64,000 nt of DNA from Acidovorax sp. NCPPB 3576 (GCF_028473605.1 NZ_CP097267.1:4766501-4830500); one strand, 5' to 3'; counted from the first letter of the stretch, positions 17,505 through 27,540 are shown. The notes: generated by a model from the letters alone, not told the origin. Made by a program: numbers and translations.

Positions 17505-19367
17505 ATGTTCAAAAGCCTGCGTGCGCGCCTCATTGGCATCTGCGTCGCCATCACCGTGCTCTCGCTGCTGGCCCTGGCGCTGGTGACCTTCTTCGTGGTG
17601 CGCAACGACACGCTGGCGCAACTGGACGAGCATGTCGGGGGCCTGACCCGCCTGCATGCCGACGAAGTGGCCGAATGGGTGCGCGAAAAGCAACGGATCA
17701 CCTCGTCCCTCAAGGTCGCCACCGAGCAGCCGGACCCGCTGCCCATGCTGCGCGCCATCAAGCAGGCCGGCGCGTTCGACCTGGTGTACTTCACCTATGC
17801 CGACAAGCGCCACATGGCGCTCACCAAGGTGCCGGACGGGTACGACGGCACCTCGCGCCCCTGGTACAGGCAGGCGGCGCAGGCGGGCGGCCCCGTCATC
17901 ACCCCCGCCTACGTGGGCGCGAGCAGCGGCAAGCTGACCATCACCTTCGCCGAGCCCGCCGGCCCGGCCGGCCAGCCCACGGCCGTGGTGGCCACCGACA
18001 TCTACCTCGATTCAGTGACCGCCAAGGTCAACGCCATCCACCCGATCGCCAAGAGCTTCGCCTTCCTGCTGGACGGCGACAGCAAGATCCTGGCGTATGC
18101 CAAGCCCGGCATGGCGCTCAAGCCCGTCTCCGAGATCGCGGGCAGCCTGGATGCCGCGCTCATCAAGCGCCTGGCCGAGCGCAACGAGCGCACGGACGTG
18201 CAGATCGACGGCGCCGACCAGATGCTCTACGCCGCCAAGGTGCAGGGCACGCCGTGGACGCTGGCCATCGCCATCGACCGCGCCGAGGCCACGCAATCGG
18301 TCAGCGCGCTGCTGAAAGTGGCGGTCGTCATCACCCTGCTGAGCGTGCTGGCCGCCGTCGCGCTGGTCACCGTGGCCGTGAGCCACCAGCTGCGCCGCCT
18401 GGGCGTGGTGCGCGATGCGCTGGAAGACATCGCCTCGGGCGACGGCGACCTGACGCGCCGCCTGTCCACCCACGGCAGCGACGAACTCACCCAGATCGCC
18501 AGCGCCTTCAACCACTTCGTGGACAAGATCGCGGCGGTGCTGGTGCAGATCCGCGCCTCGTCCGAATCGGTGCGGCTGGCCACCAGCGAGATCGCCAGCG
18601 GCAACCAGGACCTGTCCTCGCGCACCGAGCAGCAGGCCAGCTCGCTGGAAGAGACGGCCGCCGCCATGGAGCAGCTCACCGCCACCGTGCAGCAGAACGC
18701 CGAGAACGCGCGCCAGGCCAACACGCTGGCCTCGGGCGCATCGGAGATCGCCACGCACGGCGGCACCGTGGTGGGCCAGGTGGTGAAGACCATGGGCGGC
18801 ATCGATGCCTCGGCCCGCAAGATCGTGGACATCATCGGCGTGATCGACGGCATCGCCTTCCAGACCAACATCCTGGCGCTGAACGCGGCCGTGGAAGCCG
18901 CCCGCGCGGGCGAGCAGGGCCGGGGCTTCGCCGTGGTGGCGAGCGAGGTGCGCACGCTGGCCCAGCGCAGCGCGACCGCCGCCAAGGAAATCAAGGCGCT
19001 GATCGACGATTCGGTCACCCAGGTGGACGCCGGCAGCAAGCTGGTGCAGGACGCCGGGGCCACCATGGACAAGGTGGTGGACAGCGTGCGCCGCGTGACG
19101 GCCATCGTGGCCGAGATCAGCAACGCCAGCCAGGAGCAGAGCACCGGCATCGCCGAGATCGGCAGCGCCGTGAGCCAGATGGACCAGTCCACCCAGCAGA
19201 ACGCCGCGCTGGTCGAAGAAGCCACCGCCGCCGCGCAGTCGCTGCAGCAGCAGGCGGCGCAGCTGGCCGACGCGGTCGCCGGCTTCAAGCTTGACGCCCA
19301 CGGGACCGCGGCACCCTCGCGTGGCGGCCCGGCAGGCGGCGCGAACCGCGCGCCGACCCTGCGTTAA
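17505..19367 (+). CDS. chemoreceptor with amino-acid-type dCache_1 sensor (dCache-HAMP-MA)
   Basis: 620 residues from ATG 17505, with AAGG about 8 bases upstream; an earlier in-frame ATG at 17478 lacks a site. First membrane helix at residues about 7-30, periplasmic double Cache domain to about 265, second helix ([21 protein letters not shown]), HAMP ([20 protein letters not shown]), then the signalling domain with the usual hairpin tip. The sensor holds a complete amino-acid-binding signature in PctA-like spacing: Y113, R118, W120, Y121, Y136 and D165. The likely ligands are thus L-amino acids, recognised through their amino and carboxyl groups. The stop codon lies within the edge of repeat copy D. 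Confidence 0.93.
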   Translation: MFKSLRARLIGICVAITVLSLLALALVTFFVVRNDTLAQLDEHVGGLTRLHADEVAEWVREKQRITSSLKVATEQPDPLPMLRAIKQAGAFDLVYFTYADKRHMALTKVPDGYDGTSRPWYRQAAQAGGPVITPAYVGASSGKLTITFAEPAGPAGQPTAVVATDIYLDSVTAKVNAIHPIAKSFAFLLDGDSKILAYAKPGMALKPVSEIAGSLDAALIKRLAERNERTDVQIDGADQMLYAAKVQGTPWTLAIAIDRAEATQSVSALLKVAVVITLLSVLAAVALVTVAVSHQLRRLGVVRDALEDIASGDGDLTRRLSTHGSDELTQIASAFNHFVDKIAAVLVQIRASSESVRLATSEIASGNQDLSSRTEQQASSLEETAAAMEQLTATVQQNAENARQANTLASGASEIATHGGTVVGQVVKTMGGIDASARKIVDIIGVIDGIAFQTNILALNAAVEAARAGEQGRGFAVVASEVRTLAQRSATAAKEIKALIDDSVTQVDAGSKLVQDAGATMDKVVDSVRRVTAIVAEISNASQEQSTGIAEIGSAVSQMDQSTQQNAALVEEATAAAQSLQQQAAQLADAVAGFKLDAHGTAAPSRGGPAGGANRAPTLR

Positions 19368-19432
19368 AACGGCCTCCAGCGCAATTAGCACTAAGGCATA
19401 TAGCTATTAATTTAATAGCAACCGCTTTCACA
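19364..19432 (-). repeat. dispersed palindromic repeat, copy D, at the 3' end of a chemoreceptor gene
   Basis: On the minus strand it has TGCTATTAAATTAATAGC (perfect 7-base arms), then ATGCCTTAG, then ATTGCGCTGGAGGCCG. The far edge contains the TAA stop (19365-19367) of the chemoreceptor. Confidence 0.85.
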
Positions 19433-19590
19433 CTATCGCCCGGCAGGGGGCCACTGGCTCAGGCCCGGGCGTTGCGGCGCCGGCCCATGGCGGGGCACAG
19501 GGGCGCCGGGTGGCGATCCGAAGCCCGCGCGCGCCCTTCTTTCGGCCTTCGCTGACGGCGCCAAGGCCCCCTGGCGGCCATGATGGCGCG

Positions 19591-20136
19591 ATGACCCCCA
19601 CCCTGCCCTCGCGCGCCCCTTCGCCGCCGGCCCGCTCCGGCCGAGCCCCCCTCACGCCACGCACCTGGCTCGCCCTGGCCGGCTGGCTCGCGATCGCCTT
19701 CGTGGCCGCCGCGGTCGGCAGCATCGCATCGGTCAAGGCGCCGCAGTTCTACGCACAGCTGACCCAGCCGGCCTGGGCGCCTCCGGCCTGGCTGTTCGGC
19801 CCGGTGTGGAGCGCGCTGTACGCCATGATGGGCATCGCGGCCTGGCTGGTGTGGCGCGAGCCCGCAGGGGCCGTGCGCCAGCGCGCGCTGTGGCTGTTCA
19901 CCGTGCAACTGGCGCTCAATGCGCTGTGGAGCTGGCTGTTCTTTCAGTGGCATCTGGGCGCGTGGGCCCTGGCCGACATCGGCCTGCTGTGGTGCTGCGT
20001 GGCCGCCACCCTGGTGGCGTTCTGGCGGCTGCGGCCCCTGGCCGGGGCGCTGCTGGTGCCTTACCTGGCCTGGATCACCTTTGCCGCCGCGCTGAACTTC
20101 GCAGTCTGGCGGCTGAATCCGCAGTTGCTGGGCTGA
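19591..20136 (+). CDS. tspO: TspO/MBR family membrane protein
   Basis: A 181-residue tryptophan-rich sensory protein homologue with five membrane helices. Seen: the conserved WYAxLxKPxWxPPxWxFGPVW-type block as FYAQLTQPAWAPPAWLFGPV, then LFTVQLALNALWSWLFFQWH (the LNxxWSxxFF motif) and a late PYLAWITFAAALNFAVWRLN (the PYLxWxxFAxxLNxxxWxLN motif). The family binds tetrapyrroles and other hydrophobic ligands and can modulate stress or pigment responses; the ligand here is unknown. ATG 19591 gives a 33-residue leader rich in Pro and Arg before the first helix, longer than usual. It is convergent with rpoN, with a 29-base gap. Confidence 0.93.
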   Translation: MTPTLPSRAPSPPARSGRAPLTPRTWLALAGWLAIAFVAAAVGSIASVKAPQFYAQLTQPAWAPPAWLFGPVWSALYAMMGIAAWLVWREPAGAVRQRALWLFTVQLALNALWSWLFFQWHLGAWALADIGLLWCCVAATLVAFWRLRPLAGALLVPYLAWITFAAALNFAVWRLNPQLLG

Positions 20137-20165
20137 GGGGCCCGGCGTCTTTTACGGCGCGGGCG

Positions 20166-21755
20166 CTACAGCGCCTTGCGCAGGTTGGCCGGCGCGATCT
20201 TGAGCGCCTCGCGGTACTTGGCCACGGTGCGGCGGGCGCACTCGATGCCCTGCTCCTTCAGCATCTCGGCGATCTGGCTGTCCGACAGCGGCTTGGCCGG
20301 GCTCTCGGCCGAGACGAACTGCTTGATGAGCGCCCGCACCGCCGTGCTGGAGGCGTTGCCCCCGGTCTCGGTGCCCAGGCCCGAGCCGAAGAAATACTTG
20401 AGTTCGTACGTGCCCTGCGGCGTGGCCATGTACTTGGCCGTGGTCACGCGGCTGATGGTGGACTCGTGCAGGCCCAGTTCGTCGGCGATGTCGCGCAGCA
20501 CCAGCGGCCGCATGGCCAGCTCGCCGTGCACGAAGAAGTTCTTCTGCCGGTCCACGATGGCGCGCGACACGCGCAGGATGGTGTCGAAGCGCTGCTGGAT
20601 GTTCTTGATGAACCAGCGCGCCTCCTGCAGCCGCTGCTGCAGGCCCTGGTGGCCCTCGCCGCCCCGGTTGCCGCGCAGCGCACCGGCGTAGATGTCGTGC
20701 ACGCGCAGGCGCGGCATCACATCGGGGTTGAGCTGCACGCTGAAGTTCTGCTGCGTGCTGCGCCCGGTCTTCTTCACGATGACGTCGGGCACGATGATGT
20801 TGCGCTCCACCTCGGCGAAGGCGCGCCCGGGCCGGGGCTCCAGGCGGGCGATCAGGGCCATGGCCGCACGCGTGCGCTCCTCGCCGCCGCCACAGGCCTG
20901 CGCCAGGCGCCGCACGTCGCGCCGCGCGAGCATCTCCAGCGGCTGCTGGCAGATGCGCAGCGCGGTCTGCACCACGTCCGGGTCGCCCTCGCCGTCCTCG
21001 CGCAGCGCCTTGAGCTGCAGGGTCAGGCACTCGGCCAGGCCGCGTGCGCCCACGCCGACCGGGTCCAGGCTCTGCAGCAGGCCGAGCGCCACGGTGAAGC
21101 GGTGCACCAGTTCCTCGACCTGCTCGGTGTCTTCCTCGCCCGCCAGGCTCACGGCCAGCGACGGCAGCGACTCGTCCAGATAGCCGTCGTCGTTGAGCGA
21201 TTCGATGAGAAAACGCAGCGCCGCGGTATCGACCTCGGACAGGCGCAGGCCCAGCGCCTGCCGGTGCAGGTAGGCGGTGAGCGACTCGTGGCTGCGGGCC
21301 AGTTCGGTGGCGTCGGCATCGTCGCCCTCGCCGGCCGTGCGCGTGCGCGCCGGGGCGTCGCCGCCCCATTCGCCGTCGTCCGGCATCATCTCGACGGTGC
21401 CGTCGCCTTCCCAGTCGGGGGCGTCCGCGCTGCCAGGCGCCTCGGCGGCGCTGGCGGAATCGCCCTCCGAAGAAGAGGCCTCCGCCGCCGTACTGGCCTC
21501 ACTCGATGCGCCTGAATAGATCGCGTCCTCGGTGTGGCGGTCGTCCTCGCTCACGGGCGCATCGGCCTGCGGCAGGCCGAATTCTTCGCGCGCGGCCTCT
21601 TCGGCGGTGCGTTCGAGGAAAGGGTTTTCGTCGAGCATCTGCTCGACCTCTTGCGACAGTTCCAGGGTGGACAACTGCAGCAGCCGGATGGACTGCTGCA
21701 ACTGCGGCGTGAGTGCCAGATGCTGCGAGACGCGCAGCGACAGCCCAGGCTTCAT
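20166..21755 (-). CDS. rpoN: RNA polymerase sigma-54 factor
   Basis: 529 residues, normal for the family. Region I is Gln/Leu rich (LALTPQLQQSIRLLQLSTLE), an acidic Ser/Ala/Glu-rich region II follows (about residues 85-150), then the core-binding region and the DNA-binding end. The latter has the helix-turn-helix (LGLHESTISRVTTAKYMATP) and the RpoN box ARRTVAKYRE near the C-terminus. It directs -24/-12 promoters in concert with AAA+ activators, for nitrogen metabolism, motility or virulence. It is last in the lptA-lptB-rpoN unit, 88 bases after lptB. The ATG at 21755 is the family start. Confidence 0.97.
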   Translation of the reverse strand: MKPGLSLRVSQHLALTPQLQQSIRLLQLSTLELSQEVEQMLDENPFLERTAEEAAREEFGLPQADAPVSEDDRHTEDAIYSGASSEASTAAEASSSEGDSASAAEAPGSADAPDWEGDGTVEMMPDDGEWGGDAPARTRTAGEGDDADATELARSHESLTAYLHRQALGLRLSEVDTAALRFLIESLNDDGYLDESLPSLAVSLAGEEDTEQVEELVHRFTVALGLLQSLDPVGVGARGLAECLTLQLKALREDGEGDPDVVQTALRICQQPLEMLARRDVRRLAQACGGGEERTRAAMALIARLEPRPGRAFAEVERNIIVPDVIVKKTGRSTQQNFSVQLNPDVMPRLRVHDIYAGALRGNRGGEGHQGLQQRLQEARWFIKNIQQRFDTILRVSRAIVDRQKNFFVHGELAMRPLVLRDIADELGLHESTISRVTTAKYMATPQGTYELKYFFGSGLGTETGGNASSTAVRALIKQFVSAESPAKPLSDSQIAEMLKEQGIECARRTVAKYREALKIAPANLRKAL

Positions 21756-21843
21756 CACCAGCGTGCCGCCGGGCCGCCCCAAGGCGCGGGGGCGCCCTCG
21801 GGGAGCAGCGCAGTACACACGGTGGCCAGCGTGGGGACCATGC

Positions 21844-22626
21844 TCACATCCTGAAATGCTCGCCGAGGTACACGCGCCGCACCTCGGCGTTGTCCACGAT
21901 CTCGGAGGGCGTGCCCCGCGCCAGCACCCGGCCATCGCTGATGATGAAGGCGTGGTCGCAGATGCCCAGAGTCTCGCGCACGTTGTGGTCGGTGATCAGC
22001 ACGCCGATGCCGCGCGCCTTGAGGAAGCCGATGATGCGCTGGATCTCGATCACGGCGATGGGGTCGATGCCCGCGAACGGCTCGTCGAGCAGGATGAAGC
22101 GCGGCTGCGTGGCCAGGGCCCGCGCGATCTCCACGCGGCGGCGTTCGCCGCCCGACAGCGCCAGGGCTGGCGAGGCCCGCAGGTGCTCCACGCGCAGCTC
22201 CTGCAGCAAGGCGGTGAGGCGCGACTCGATCTCGTCGCGGGTCAGGGCCTTGTCGTTCTCGTCGCGCTGCAGCTCCAGCACGGCACGCACGTTTTCCTCG
22301 ACGGTCAGCTTGCGGAAGATCGACGCTTCCTGCGGCAGGTACGAAAGCCCCAGCCGCGAGCGGCGGTGGATGGGCATGTCGGCCACCGAATGGCCGTCGA
22401 TGCGGATGTCGCCGCCGTCGCTACGCACCAGCCCCACGATCATGTAGAACGAGGTGGTCTTGCCCGCGCCGTTGGGGCCGAGCAGGCCGACGACCTCGCC
22501 CTTTTGCACGACCATCGACACGTCCTTGACCACCTTGCGGCTGCCGTAGGACTTCTCCAGGTGTTCGACCTCCAGCCGGCTGATGTTGCCGGCCGCCGAG
22601 GCTTCGGAAGGGTGTGCCGCCGCCAT
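21844..22626 (-). CDS. lptB: LPS export ABC transporter ATP-binding protein LptB
   Basis: 260 residues; the cytoplasmic ATPase of the LptB2FG complex that pulls lipopolysaccharide out of the inner membrane. Walker [22 protein letters not shown]-loop [19 protein letters not shown], signature [16 protein letters not shown], Walker [19 protein letters not shown]-loop [11 protein letters not shown]. These are all diagnostic of LptB, including PQE and FAGIDP. The ATG (22624-22626) shares one base with the lptA stop (TGATG), so the two are coupled. A GTG three bases earlier is possible. rpoN lies downstream, as in many proteobacteria. Confidence 0.97.
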   Translation of the reverse strand: MAAAHPSEASAAGNISRLEVEHLEKSYGSRKVVKDVSMVVQKGEVVGLLGPNGAGKTTSFYMIVGLVRSDGGDIRIDGHSVADMPIHRRSRLGLSYLPQEASIFRKLTVEENVRAVLELQRDENDKALTRDEIESRLTALLQELRVEHLRASPALALSGGERRRVEIARALATQPRFILLDEPFAGIDPIAVIEIQRIIGFLKARGIGVLITDHNVRETLGICDHAFIISDGRVLARGTPSEIVDNAEVRRVYLGEHFRM

Positions 22627-23285
22627 CACTTCGCGCCGCCGCCCAGTTCACCGCTGGGCCGCAAGGCGGGCGCCGGCGAGGTGGGGGCCGGGGACGCAGC
22701 CGGCGCGCCGGGCTTGGCCGGGGTTTCCTTGGGCGACAGCACCGCGCGCACGCGGCCTCCGGGGGTGGCCGCGGTGTTGCTGCCGGCGGGGGCGGCCTTC
22801 TGGCCATCGACGGTGAACACGTCGGTCAGGTTGTTATAGACAATGAGGGCGCCGGCCATCTCGTCGGTCAGGGTGGATTCGCGGTAGCGGCGCAGTTCCG
22901 AGCGGCGGATGAGGCGGACCAGATCGGCCCGGCCGTCGTACTCGATGACCTCGCCCTCGCCCTCGACGAACTCGTCGGGCATGCCGGGCGCCGTGTCGCG
23001 CTTTTGCCGGAAGAAGGCCCGCTTGCCGGTTTCGGCCGTCATGGTGCCGTACTGGAACCCGTCGGGGTCCTGCCGCACGTCCAGCCGCGCGCCGCGCAGC
23101 AAGATGGTGCCCTTGGTGACCACCACGCGGCCGGTGAAGACGCTGGTTTGCTTGAGTTCATCGTGGCGCAATGCGTCGGCCTCGATGTTCATGGGCTTGT
23201 TGCGGTCGGCCTTTTCGGCGCGGGCGCCACCCATGGCGAAAGCCAGGGCAGCAAGCAGGAGGATCGGTAGGAGGCGTTTTCTCAT
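22626..23285 (-). CDS. lptA: periplasmic LPS transport protein LptA
   Basis: 219 residues with a Sec signal peptide ([20 protein letters not shown], cut near ARA-E). The mature part is the OstA/LptA beta-jellyroll: [60 protein letters not shown] and [17 protein letters not shown]. It forms the bridge that carries lipopolysaccharide across the periplasm. The last 50 residues are a Pro/Ala-rich tail that is longer than in E. coli. ATG 23285 is preferred because the signal peptide starts there; an upstream start at 23303 adds six residues. The dsbA terminator sits just upstream. Confidence 0.95.
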   Translation of the reverse strand: MRKRLLPILLLAALAFAMGGARAEKADRNKPMNIEADALRHDELKQTSVFTGRVVVTKGTILLRGARLDVRQDPDGFQYGTMTAETGKRAFFRQKRDTAPGMPDEFVEGEGEVIEYDGRADLVRLIRRSELRRYRESTLTDEMAGALIVYNNLTDVFTVDGQKAAPAGSNTAATPGGRVRAVLSPKETPAKPGAPAASPAPTSPAPALRPSGELGGGAK

Positions 23286-23340
23286 AGGGCACGAATCTTG
23301 CAAAGATTGTAGCCACCCCTAGGCGCGATCCGGGAGCGGC

Positions 23341-23367
23341 AAAGAAAAAGCCCGCAAACGCGGGCTT
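23341..23367 (-). terminator. rho-independent terminator after dsbA
   Basis: On the minus strand AAGCCCGC (23367-23360), loop GTTT, then GCGGGCTT (23355-23348) run into TTT. It ends the argS-SPOR-dsbA transcript about 40 bases after the dsbA stop. Confidence 0.9.
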
Positions 23368-23409
23368 GTCGTTCGACCGGCGGCTGGGAACGGGTCCCGT
23401 TCCCGGGGC

Positions 23410-24069
23410 TCAACCGCCCTTGGCCGCCGTGGATGCGAGGTATTCCACCACTTGCAGCACGCCCTGCATGTTGCCAGCCATCGTGCCATCGGTGTAGTAG
23501 CGGCCGGCCACGCCCATCGAGGGCACGCCTTCCACGCCATAGCCTTCTTGCAGCTGGGAGGCCTTGCGCAGCTGGTTGGAGACGGAGAAGGAGTTGTACG
23601 CCTCCTTGAACTTCGCCACGTCCACGCCCTGCTTGCCGATCCATTCGAAGATCAGGTCGTCCTTATTGAGGGCCTGCTTTTCCACATGCACGGCGCGAAA
23701 GACCTTGGCGTGCAGATCGGCCACCTTGCCCATGCTTTCCAGGGCGAAGTACAGCTTTTGCTGCGGCGCGAAGCTGGAATTGAACGCCACGGGCATGCGG
23801 CGGATGACCAGGTCCTTGGGCGCCGCCTTGATCCAGGCTTCCAGCGTGGGCTCGAAGGCGTTGCAGTGCGGGCAGCTGTACCAGAAGAACTCGATGACCT
23901 CGACCTTGCCGGCGGGCACGTCGCTGGCCACGGGCTTGCCCAGCTTGACGTAGTCCTTGCCTTCCTTGAATTGGCGGGCCTGGGCCATGGCGGGCGTCGC
24001 CAGGGGCAGCGTCAGGGCGGAAGCGGCCACGGCCGTGGCGGTGGACAGGGAAAACTCGCGGCGTTTCAT
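23410..24069 (-). CDS. dsbA: thiol:disulfide interchange protein DsbA
   Basis: 219 residues, a periplasmic thioredoxin-fold oxidase that introduces disulfides. It has a twin-Arg-containing leader (MKRREFSLSTATAVAAS...) that also works as a Sec signal, cut near AMA-Q. The active site is EFFWYSCPHCNAFEPTLEAW (CPHC). The cis-proline loop is GVEGVPSMGVAGRYYTDGT. It follows the SPOR gene by 57 bases on the same strand and ends before a clear terminator. Confidence 0.97.
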   Translation of the reverse strand: MKRREFSLSTATAVAASALTLPLATPAMAQARQFKEGKDYVKLGKPVASDVPAGKVEVIEFFWYSCPHCNAFEPTLEAWIKAAPKDLVIRRMPVAFNSSFAPQQKLYFALESMGKVADLHAKVFRAVHVEKQALNKDDLIFEWIGKQGVDVAKFKEAYNSFSVSNQLRKASQLQEGYGVEGVPSMGVAGRYYTDGTMAGNMQGVLQVVEYLASTAAKGG

Positions 24070-24126
24070 GAAAAAGACACTCCTTGTTCGGTCAGTGGGT
24101 TGTGAGCGGCAGGCGGCGGGAAAAGT

Positions 24127-24774
24127 TCAGCGCTGCACGCGCACCAGCGCGGATTCGACGCCCGCGCCATCGAGCTTGTCCTTGAGCATTTCGGCATCGT
24201 CGCGCTTGGTGAACGGGCCCACGCGCACGCGAAACACGGTGCGGCCGGCCTGCTCGCGCTCGCTCACACGGGCTTCCCAGCCCAGCATGGCCAGTTTGGC
24301 GCGCTGTGCGTCCGCGTCGGCCTGGGTGCGGAAGGCACCGGCCTGCACGAAGTAATCGAACGGCTCGGCGGCACCGGGCGCGCTGGCGGCCCGGGCCTTG
24401 GCCAGATCGCCCAGCGGATCGGACGAAGCGGCCGGCTTGCTGGCGGCGCCCCGTGGCACCGAAGCGGCGGCCACGGCGGCCGGCACCGACGCGCTGCTTG
24501 CGGGCGCTGGCGCGACACCGGCCACCGCCGGCGTCGAACTGGCGGGCACGGGGGGCCGCGCCGGGTTCTTGCCGTACAGCGGCGAATTCGGGTCCCAGTT
24601 CTTGTTTTTCTGGGATTCAACGGCGTCCTGATCGGCGCTGCGCGCGCCCCCCTTGTTGAGGAACGGCACCGGCACCTTGGTCACATACACGGCCACGCCC
24701 AACGCCGCCCCCAGGCCCACGACCACCCCGAGGATGAAGCCGATGGCGGTGCCCCCACGTTGCTGTTTTGTCAT
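24127..24774 (-). CDS. SPOR domain cell division protein (FtsN-like)
   Basis: 215 residues from ATG 24774; a GTG at 24786 would abut argS. Layout: short cytoplasmic end (MTKQQRGG), one membrane helix (FILGVVVGLGAALGVAVYVT), a long Pro/Ala/Ser linker, and a C-terminal SPOR domain (about residues 140-215: FDYFVQAGAFRTQADADAQR, VFRVRVGPFTKRDDAEMLKD). SPOR domains bind denuded glycan at the septum, which points to a divisome role. The gene lies 12 bases after argS, the classical place for an FtsN-type gene in betaproteobacteria. Confidence 0.92.
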   Translation of the reverse strand: MTKQQRGGTAIGFILGVVVGLGAALGVAVYVTKVPVPFLNKGGARSADQDAVESQKNKNWDPNSPLYGKNPARPPVPASSTPAVAGVAPAPASSASVPAAVAAASVPRGAASKPAASSDPLGDLAKARAASAPGAAEPFDYFVQAGAFRTQADADAQRAKLAMLGWEARVSEREQAGRTVFRVRVGPFTKRDDAEMLKDKLDGAGVESALVRVQR

Positions 24775-24786
24775 ATCCGTAAACAC

Positions 24787-26496
24787 TCACATTCTGGCTG
24801 GCGCCGATACGCCCAGCACGGCCAGGCCATTGTGCAATACCTGTGCGGTAGCGGCGACGAGCGCCAGGCGCGCGCGCTTGACGGCTTCGTCGTCCACAAG
24901 GATCCGCTCGGCGTCGTAGTAGCTGTGGTAGCTGGCGGCCAGGTCGCGCAGGTAGAAGGTGACGTCGTGCGGCGCCTCGCCTTCGGTCGCGGCGGTGAGC
25001 ATCTCGGGGTACTTGGCCAATTGCAGCATCAGCGCCTGGGCCTGCGGGCCTTCGAGCGCGGACAGGTCCACGCCCTGGAGGGACGCCACATCGCCGCCGC
25101 CCTGCTCGGCCCAGCTGCGCAGCACGGAGCAGATGCGCGCATGCGCGTACTGCACGTAATACACCGGGTTGTCGTTGTTCTGCGCCACGGCCAGATCGAC
25201 GTCGAAGGTGTATTCGGTATCGGGCTTGCGGCTCAGCAGGAAAAAGCGCACGGCATCCTTGCTGGTCCACTCGATCAGGTCGCGCAGGGTCACATAGCTG
25301 CCGGCGCGCTTGCTGATCTTGACCTCTTCGCCACCCTTGACCACGCGCACCATGGTGTGCAGCACGTAGTCGGGGTAGCCCTGCGGAATGCCCACGTCGG
25401 CGGCCTGCAGCCCGGCGCGCACGCGGGCGATGGTGCCGTGGTGGTCCGTGCCCTGGATGTTGACGACCTTGGCGTAGCCGCGCTCCCATTTGGAGATGTG
25501 GTAGGCCACGTCGGGCACGAAGTACGTGTACGAGCCGTCCTGCTTGCGCATCACGCGGTCCTTGTCGTCGCCGTAGTCGGTGCTTTTGAGCCACAGCGCG
25601 CCGTCCTGCTCGTAGGTCTTGCCGTTGGCGACCAGCCGGTTCACCGTGGCCTCGACGCGGCCGCTGGTGTACAGGCTCGACTCGAGGTAGTACTCGTCGA
25701 ATTTCAGGTTGAAGGCCTGCAGGTCCTTGTCCTGCTCGTGGCGCAGGTAGGCCACCGCGAAGTTGCGGATGGATTCCACATCGTCCACGTCGCCGCTGGC
25801 CGTGAAGGCGCGGTCGGTCGCCTGCACCGTCTTTTTCGCGAGGAAGTCGTTGGCGATGTCCTGGATGTAGTCGCCGTTGTAGAACCCCTTGCTGGCGGGA
25901 TTCTCGGGGTCGGTGGGCCAGCAGTCGTCGCCGGGCTTGAAGCCCTTGGCGCGCAGTTGCGTGCTGTGCGTGAGCGTGTGGATCTGCACGCCCGCATCGT
26001 TGTAGTAGTACTCGCGGTGCACCTTCCAGCCTTGCGTGGCGAAAAGGTTGCAGATCGCATCGCCCAATGCAGCCTGGCGGCCGTGGCCCACGTGCAGCGG
26101 GCCCGTGGGGTTGGCCGAGACGAACTCGACCAGCACGTTCTGGCCGTTGTCCGGCTGTTGCCCGAAGCGCTCGCCGGCGGCCAGCACTTCGCGCACCACT
26201 TCCTGCTTGGCGGCGGGCTTCAGGCGGATGTTGATGAAGCCGGGGCCGGCGATCTCCAGCGCATCGACCCAGCGGCCGAAAGCCGGCGTGGCCAGCAGGG
26301 CCGCGCGCAGCGTTTCGGCCAGCTGGCGGGGGTTCTGCCTGGCGGCCTTGGCCAGCTGCATGGCGGCGGTGCAGGCGAAATCGCCGTGCGCGGCCACCTT
26401 GGGGGATTCGAAAGCAGCGCGCCCGGCGGCGCCGGGCGACAATTTTTCCAGCTCGTCGGCGAGCGCCGCGAGCAATTCCTGTTTGACGGAGAGCAT
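24787..26496 (-). CDS. argS: arginyl-tRNA synthetase
   Basis: 569 residues, a class I aminoacyl-tRNA synthetase charging tRNA-Arg. Seen: [20 protein letters not shown] (HIGH motif as HVGH), [15 protein letters not shown], and the C-terminal anticodon-binding domain that ends with [19 protein letters not shown] and the methionine tail. The KMSKS loop reads [15 protein letters not shown], a common ArgRS variant. The first gene of the argS-SPOR-dsbA unit. A tRNA-Arg gene occurs in this window (39306), but not next to it. Confidence 0.98.
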   Translation of the reverse strand: MLSVKQELLAALADELEKLSPGAAGRAAFESPKVAAHGDFACTAAMQLAKAARQNPRQLAETLRAALLATPAFGRWVDALEIAGPGFINIRLKPAAKQEVVREVLAAGERFGQQPDNGQNVLVEFVSANPTGPLHVGHGRQAALGDAICNLFATQGWKVHREYYYNDAGVQIHTLTHSTQLRAKGFKPGDDCWPTDPENPASKGFYNGDYIQDIANDFLAKKTVQATDRAFTASGDVDDVESIRNFAVAYLRHEQDKDLQAFNLKFDEYYLESSLYTSGRVEATVNRLVANGKTYEQDGALWLKSTDYGDDKDRVMRKQDGSYTYFVPDVAYHISKWERGYAKVVNIQGTDHHGTIARVRAGLQAADVGIPQGYPDYVLHTMVRVVKGGEEVKISKRAGSYVTLRDLIEWTSKDAVRFFLLSRKPDTEYTFDVDLAVAQNNDNPVYYVQYAHARICSVLRSWAEQGGGDVASLQGVDLSALEGPQAQALMLQLAKYPEMLTAATEGEAPHDVTFYLRDLAASYHSYYDAERILVDDEAVKRARLALVAATAQVLHNGLAVLGVSAPARM

Positions 26497-26613
26497 CCGG
26501 CGATTCTACGGGCCGCCCGTCATCCAAACTTTCGGCCATGACGTTATGCTGAACAGCCTCGCGGGGTGCGCGTCGACGGGGGGCTTCCTATCCACTTTTT
26601 GCAGGAATACGAC

Positions 26614-26952
26614 ATGAAGAATCTGCTCTCCGTGGTGGCCGCCGCCGGCCTCGCCCTCTCCCTCGTGTCGGCCCATGCCGCCGATGCCCCCGCAGCCGCC
26701 GCCTCCGCGCCGGCCAAGGCCCCCACCGCTCAACAGAGCAAGATGGCCACCTGCAACGCCGATGCCAAGACCAAGGCCCTGAAAGGCGACGAGCGCAAGG
26801 CTTTCATGAAGGACTGCCTCAGCGCCGACAAGCAGGCCGCCCAGCAGGGCAAGATGACCACCTGCAACGCCGACGCCAAGACCAAGGCGCTCAAGGGCGA
26901 CGAACGCAAGGCCTTCATGAAGCAGTGCCTGAGCAACAAGCCCGCCGCCTGA
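26614..26952 (+). CDS. psiF: PsiF repeat protein
   Basis: A 112-residue exported protein: signal peptide (MKNLLSVVAAAGLALSLVSA, cut near AHA-A), an Ala/Pro linker, then two PsiF repeats in tandem. Each repeat reads CNADAKTKALKGDERKAFMK plus a closing Cys in the next few residues (DC or QC). The repeats are nearly identical, with two Cys each that could pair. The family was named from a phosphate-starvation-inducible E. coli gene; its role is unknown. AGGA lies about 8 bases before the ATG. A bidirectional terminator follows at once, so it is probably monocistronic. Confidence 0.92.
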   Translation: MKNLLSVVAAAGLALSLVSAHAADAPAAAASAPAKAPTAQQSKMATCNADAKTKALKGDERKAFMKDCLSADKQAAQQGKMTTCNADAKTKALKGDERKAFMKQCLSNKPAA

Positions 26953-26978
26953 TCCGGCCACCGGCCCGCCCTCTCGTG

Positions 26979-27005
26979 AAAAAGCCCCGCAGTGCGGGGC
27001 TTTTT
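26979..27005 (+). terminator. rho-independent terminator shared by psiF and the convergent DUF2214 gene
   Basis: AAGCCCCGC (26982-26990), loop AGT, GCGGGGCTT (26994-27002), then TTT. Runs of A upstream let it also act on the minus strand. Confidence 0.9.
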
Positions 27006-27021
27006 GCTGGGCGCGGCGCGT

Positions 27022-27477
27022 TCAGCGGGTGCCGACGCCCCGCGCGAGGAACGTGGCCGCCAGCGGGACCAGCACCAGCAGGTGCGCCTCGATCATCACC
27101 AGGCGCCGCGTGCTGCGGATCGCCGCCTCGTCCGGCAGCGCGCCCGTGGCGCGCAGGGCCTTGCGCCAGCGCAGGAAACGCAAGGTGGGGACGATGGAGA
27201 GGAGGCCGATCACCACGAACAGCCCCGCCTTCACGTGCAGCAGCGGCTGCGTTCCGTACCACTGCGCACCCTTGATGCCCCAGCCGACGCGCGCCAGCCC
27301 CGTGGCCAGCACGGCCAGGGCCGCGATGCCGTACAGCCGGTCCAGCTGCGCCAGCCGCTCCACCACCGCGGCGTTCAGCCACGCCGGGCGGCACAGCGCG
27401 GCTTCGCTCGCCAGGAAGGTGGCCATGGTGAGGATGGCCAGAAAATGGGCGTAGGCCAGCAGGGCTTCGGTGGTCAT
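27022..27477 (-). CDS. DUF2214 family membrane protein
   Basis: A 151-residue inner-membrane protein with four hydrophobic segments. Segment 1 is LLAYAHFLAILTMATFLASE, 2 is LYGIAALAVLATGLARVGWG, 3 is KAGLFVVIGLLSIVPTLRFL and 4 is MIEAHLLVLVPLAATFLARG. The AHF, E-x-A-L and GxKG-x-WY-like positions match DUF2214. Function unknown. Start ATG 27477 is chosen because the protein-like sequence begins there. It converges with psiF and is divergent from the effector-like gene at 27633; the PIP box (27541) lies in the shared upstream region, 64 bases from this start. Confidence 0.85.
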   Translation of the reverse strand: MTTEALLAYAHFLAILTMATFLASEAALCRPAWLNAAVVERLAQLDRLYGIAALAVLATGLARVGWGIKGAQWYGTQPLLHVKAGLFVVIGLLSIVPTLRFLRWRKALRATGALPDEAAIRSTRRLVMIEAHLLVLVPLAATFLARGVGTR

Positions 27478-27540
27478 GCAGCGATCCTTGAAGTGGGGCG
27501 GCGCGATGTTAGCGCGCCCATGGGAAAGCCTGCGCCGCGC

